DNA of 64,000 nt from Mycocentrospora acerina (taxonomy: Eukaryota; Ascomycota; Dothideomycetes; Pleosporales), in the NCBI GenBank assembly GCA_022701365.1, contig JAKUHH010000068.1, positions 559,189 through 623,188 on the forward strand, given 5' to 3'. Positions 61,877-64,000 of this stretch are shown in pieces. The translations under genes and the position numbers were made by a program. Numbering within the stretch: the stretch's first letter is position 1; every line of letters begins with the position of its first letter. The notes under the pieces were generated by a model. It saw only the letters and a program-made list of their open reading frames with translations. It did not search any database and had not been told where the DNA came from.

Positions 61877-63618
61877 ATGTCACAACAAAAGCCCGCCGCC
61901 ACTCAACTTGCGCTTCCCACAAGCGGTCCGCTCTCGCTCTCGCTCGCCGATGAACTAGTCCTGCACATCATCGACTTCATCGACTGTCAAAAATCACTTT
62001 GCAGCCTTGCCGCAACATGTACCCGCTTTCAGCATCTTGTAGAACCATACATATGGCGATCGCTACTTGTGCTGACCGGTGATCATGCCCGCAAAATTGC
62101 AAAAGCCTTTGGCCGTCGAGAGATGCGAGTTGACCATGTTCGAGAAATCTCCATTCGCTACCAAGATACGCACCGAGAAGGCATCGACGAGTTGGATCCT
62201 TTCCTCCGCATCATGGCCAAGGTGCGTCATTTGACAATAGAAAGCCCTTGTCCGAACAACTCGGAATGGAGGAGGGGCACCTACTTTGATGGGTGGACAA
62301 GGATTGATTATGTCAACCTGCTGGCGGCTTCTGTGCACCCTCGCGAAGGCCTGTCGCCAACTCTGCCCATGCTGCAGTCTCGTAAATCAAACACCTGCCT
62401 ACTTTGAAGATTGTTAGCTCACATCTTGCAGTCACACTACATGGACATGGTCCTGGTAGCAGGAAATTCAAACTTGAGAGTCGGGCTGCGGCCATGTTCT
62501 TGCATCCTACTTTGCGCAACATTACCATTTCATGTTTAAATTTTGATGGCGACTGCACGCTTGACGATATCCCTGCAGACAAGCACATGTCCACACCCTT
62601 GCAGACCCTGACGTTGATTGAGACTAATGTCAACGTCCGCTTTTTGGATGTCGTTCTGGGCTTGCCCAAAGCCCTAAAGGAACTTTCCATCAACGAACGC
62701 CTGTATTCTTTCCCTGAATGCGAACCCTCCATGGACCCGGCAACGCGCACATCCTCTCCACTCTTCCTCACTGCGCTGCAAAGACAAAAAGCATCCTTGA
62801 AAAAGCTCGTCCATGTAGGCGGGATGATGAGTGCGCTTACCATCCGCGAGACTGACCACCAAGGCTCCGCAAAGCTGCGATCCCTCACCGAGCTCGAGCA
62901 TCTCGAAATCGGCCTTGAATCGCATTTGTACTTTTACCTCCGCAATAACGGCTTCCCTCCCTCCCTCAAGTCCCTAAAGATGCTCGACACCGTCCTATCA
63001 CTCAACGCACGCCACAACCTATACGCCCTCCTAGACGTCGTCTTCCACTCCATCACCTCTCTCGCCGTCACCCATCTGCCCAACACCCTCCCCCCCGGAT
63101 TCACCCTCCACCTCATGTTCTCCGAACAATCCATCTACCGCCTCCCCCTCGCCAACATACTCGACCTCAACCACCTCCTCTCCACCGTCTTCCTCGACCG
63201 CCCCACCGTCTACCGAATCGCCAAAATCATGCAATCCCACAACGCCCGCTTCTGCATCTCCCGCCAGACCTTTGAGTCCGGAATGGGCTACATCCCCCCC
63301 TACATGTACGGCGAGGAACTCCCCACCGAGATTGCCATGTACGACTCGCGCGACTTTTGGACCTTCAACACCATAAACTACCAGGCCGTTGACGATGAGG
63401 AGCTGAGGAAAAAAATTACCAAAGTGAAATCGAGGTCTGCGTGTCTGAACTGCATCGAGCGCGGCTTGTCCCTCGCAGACTGCCGTGATCAGGACGGCAT
63501 GGCGCGCTGCTTTAGCTGCGAGGTGTTGGATCTGGCGTGCGAAAGAGAAAGAGATGGGGGAGGTGAAGATGGTGTCGAAGTCGAAATCGAGGATTCTGCT
63601 TCTGCAAATACAATTTAA
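61877..63618 (+). CDS. F-box protein with C-terminal six-cysteine cluster
   Basis: Exons 61877-62381 and 62432-63618 give 563 residues. The F-box is at about 18-63 (LADELVLHIIDFIDCQKSL, AATCTRFQHLVEPYIWRSL), so an SCF ubiquitin ligase substrate receptor is inferred. The middle has leucine-rich, LRR-like spacing (LQTLTLIETNVNVRFLDVV, LKSLKMLDTVLSLNARHN). The last 60 residues carry six cysteines (506, 509, 519, 528, 531, 538; CX2CX9CX8CX2CX6C), which looks like a metal-binding variant of a binuclear zinc cluster, then an acidic tail. An ATG at 61646 would add 77 residues of low quality, so I prefer 61877. No substrate can be named. Confidence 0.8.
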
Positions 63619-64000
63619 AAAAAAATTATTTCTTTTTTTTTTAATATCTAGAGCATTCTTTATTTCTAGTTTCCCCCCTTCCTGTTTACTGACGGCGAGG
63701 TTGTAGCGTCAAAGGACGTGGAGGATGATCCTTGAGAAAATGGAAATACCTACCTGCCCCATTGCTGCTTGGAGAGTTGCTGCGACACACTCTACTTTTC
63801 ATGGATTCTTCTTCTTTTCTTCTTCTTCTCCCACATCGAGGGTTCACCGTCAAACTATGAAGAGCAGGGGAAAAAGAGAAATATGTGGATAGACGACACG
63901 ACACCACATGGCATGACATGACATGACATTTCTCTCCCAAGCCGCGGCCCAAAAAAAAAGAGGAGATGGGTCATACTGATGGACGAGAATACAGAGGCTG
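63619..64000. other. Window end, no gene seen
   Basis: Downstream region of the F-box gene with T-runs and an ATGAC pentanucleotide repeat near 63908-63930. No supported frame. Confidence 0.5.

Overview
The window looks like nuclear DNA of a filamentous ascomycete (Pezizomycotina). The evidence is short GT-AG introns (mostly 45-100 bp) with CTAAC-type branch sites, the five-domain AROM fusion protein, Dal5-type and drug-type MFS carriers, a fungal-specific transcription factor, and an AA9 LPMO plus a tannase/feruloyl esterase. A plant-associated Dothideomycete fits best, but that placement is an inference. About 19 protein genes are supported. No tRNA, rRNA, CRISPR array or intact transposon was found by eye.

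Layout: the 3' end of a transcription factor gene (2-1204); an HFD1-like fatty aldehyde dehydrogenase with three exons (2533-4201); a poly-serine hypothetical (4763-5632); an AA9 LPMO on the minus strand (6245-7326); a gene-poor tract (7.3-13.7 kb) holding a small-secreted-protein-like ORF without an ATG and a seven-exon relic of an unknown membrane-type gene; a CSC1/OSCA-like channel (13766-16548); an MFS sugar transporter with a long cytosolic tail and a GC-AG intron (18497-20907, minus); GUF1 (22049-24079, minus), divergent from MAD2 (24478-25600); a DHA1-type MFS transporter (27782-29872, minus); phospholipase D1 (31024-36715, minus), divergent from an alpha/beta hydrolase (37647-38702); an 886-residue nuclear-type hypothetical (38905-41565, minus); a second gene-poor tract (41.6-46.0 kb) holding one small two-exon gene of a secreted fungal family; a Dal5-like ACS-family MFS transporter (46041-47899); a lumenal or secreted coiled-coil hypothetical (48748-50538, minus); a tannase/feruloyl esterase (51597-53219, minus); a repeat-rich spacer; AROM (55651-60523, minus), divergent from an F-box gene with a C-terminal six-cysteine cluster (61877-63618).

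Functionally this is a mix of conserved housekeeping genes (GUF1, MAD2, PLD1, AROM, CSC1, HFD1-like) and lifestyle genes (LPMO, feruloyl esterase, three MFS carriers). It is not a biosynthetic cluster: no backbone synthase is present and neighbours do not share a pathway. The LPMO and the feruloyl esterase both act on plant cell wall but lie 44 kb apart. The most unusual material is in the gene-poor tracts, where coding-like sequence carries single-base lesions, and at gene ends, where short terminal exons change the C-termini of three conserved proteins.
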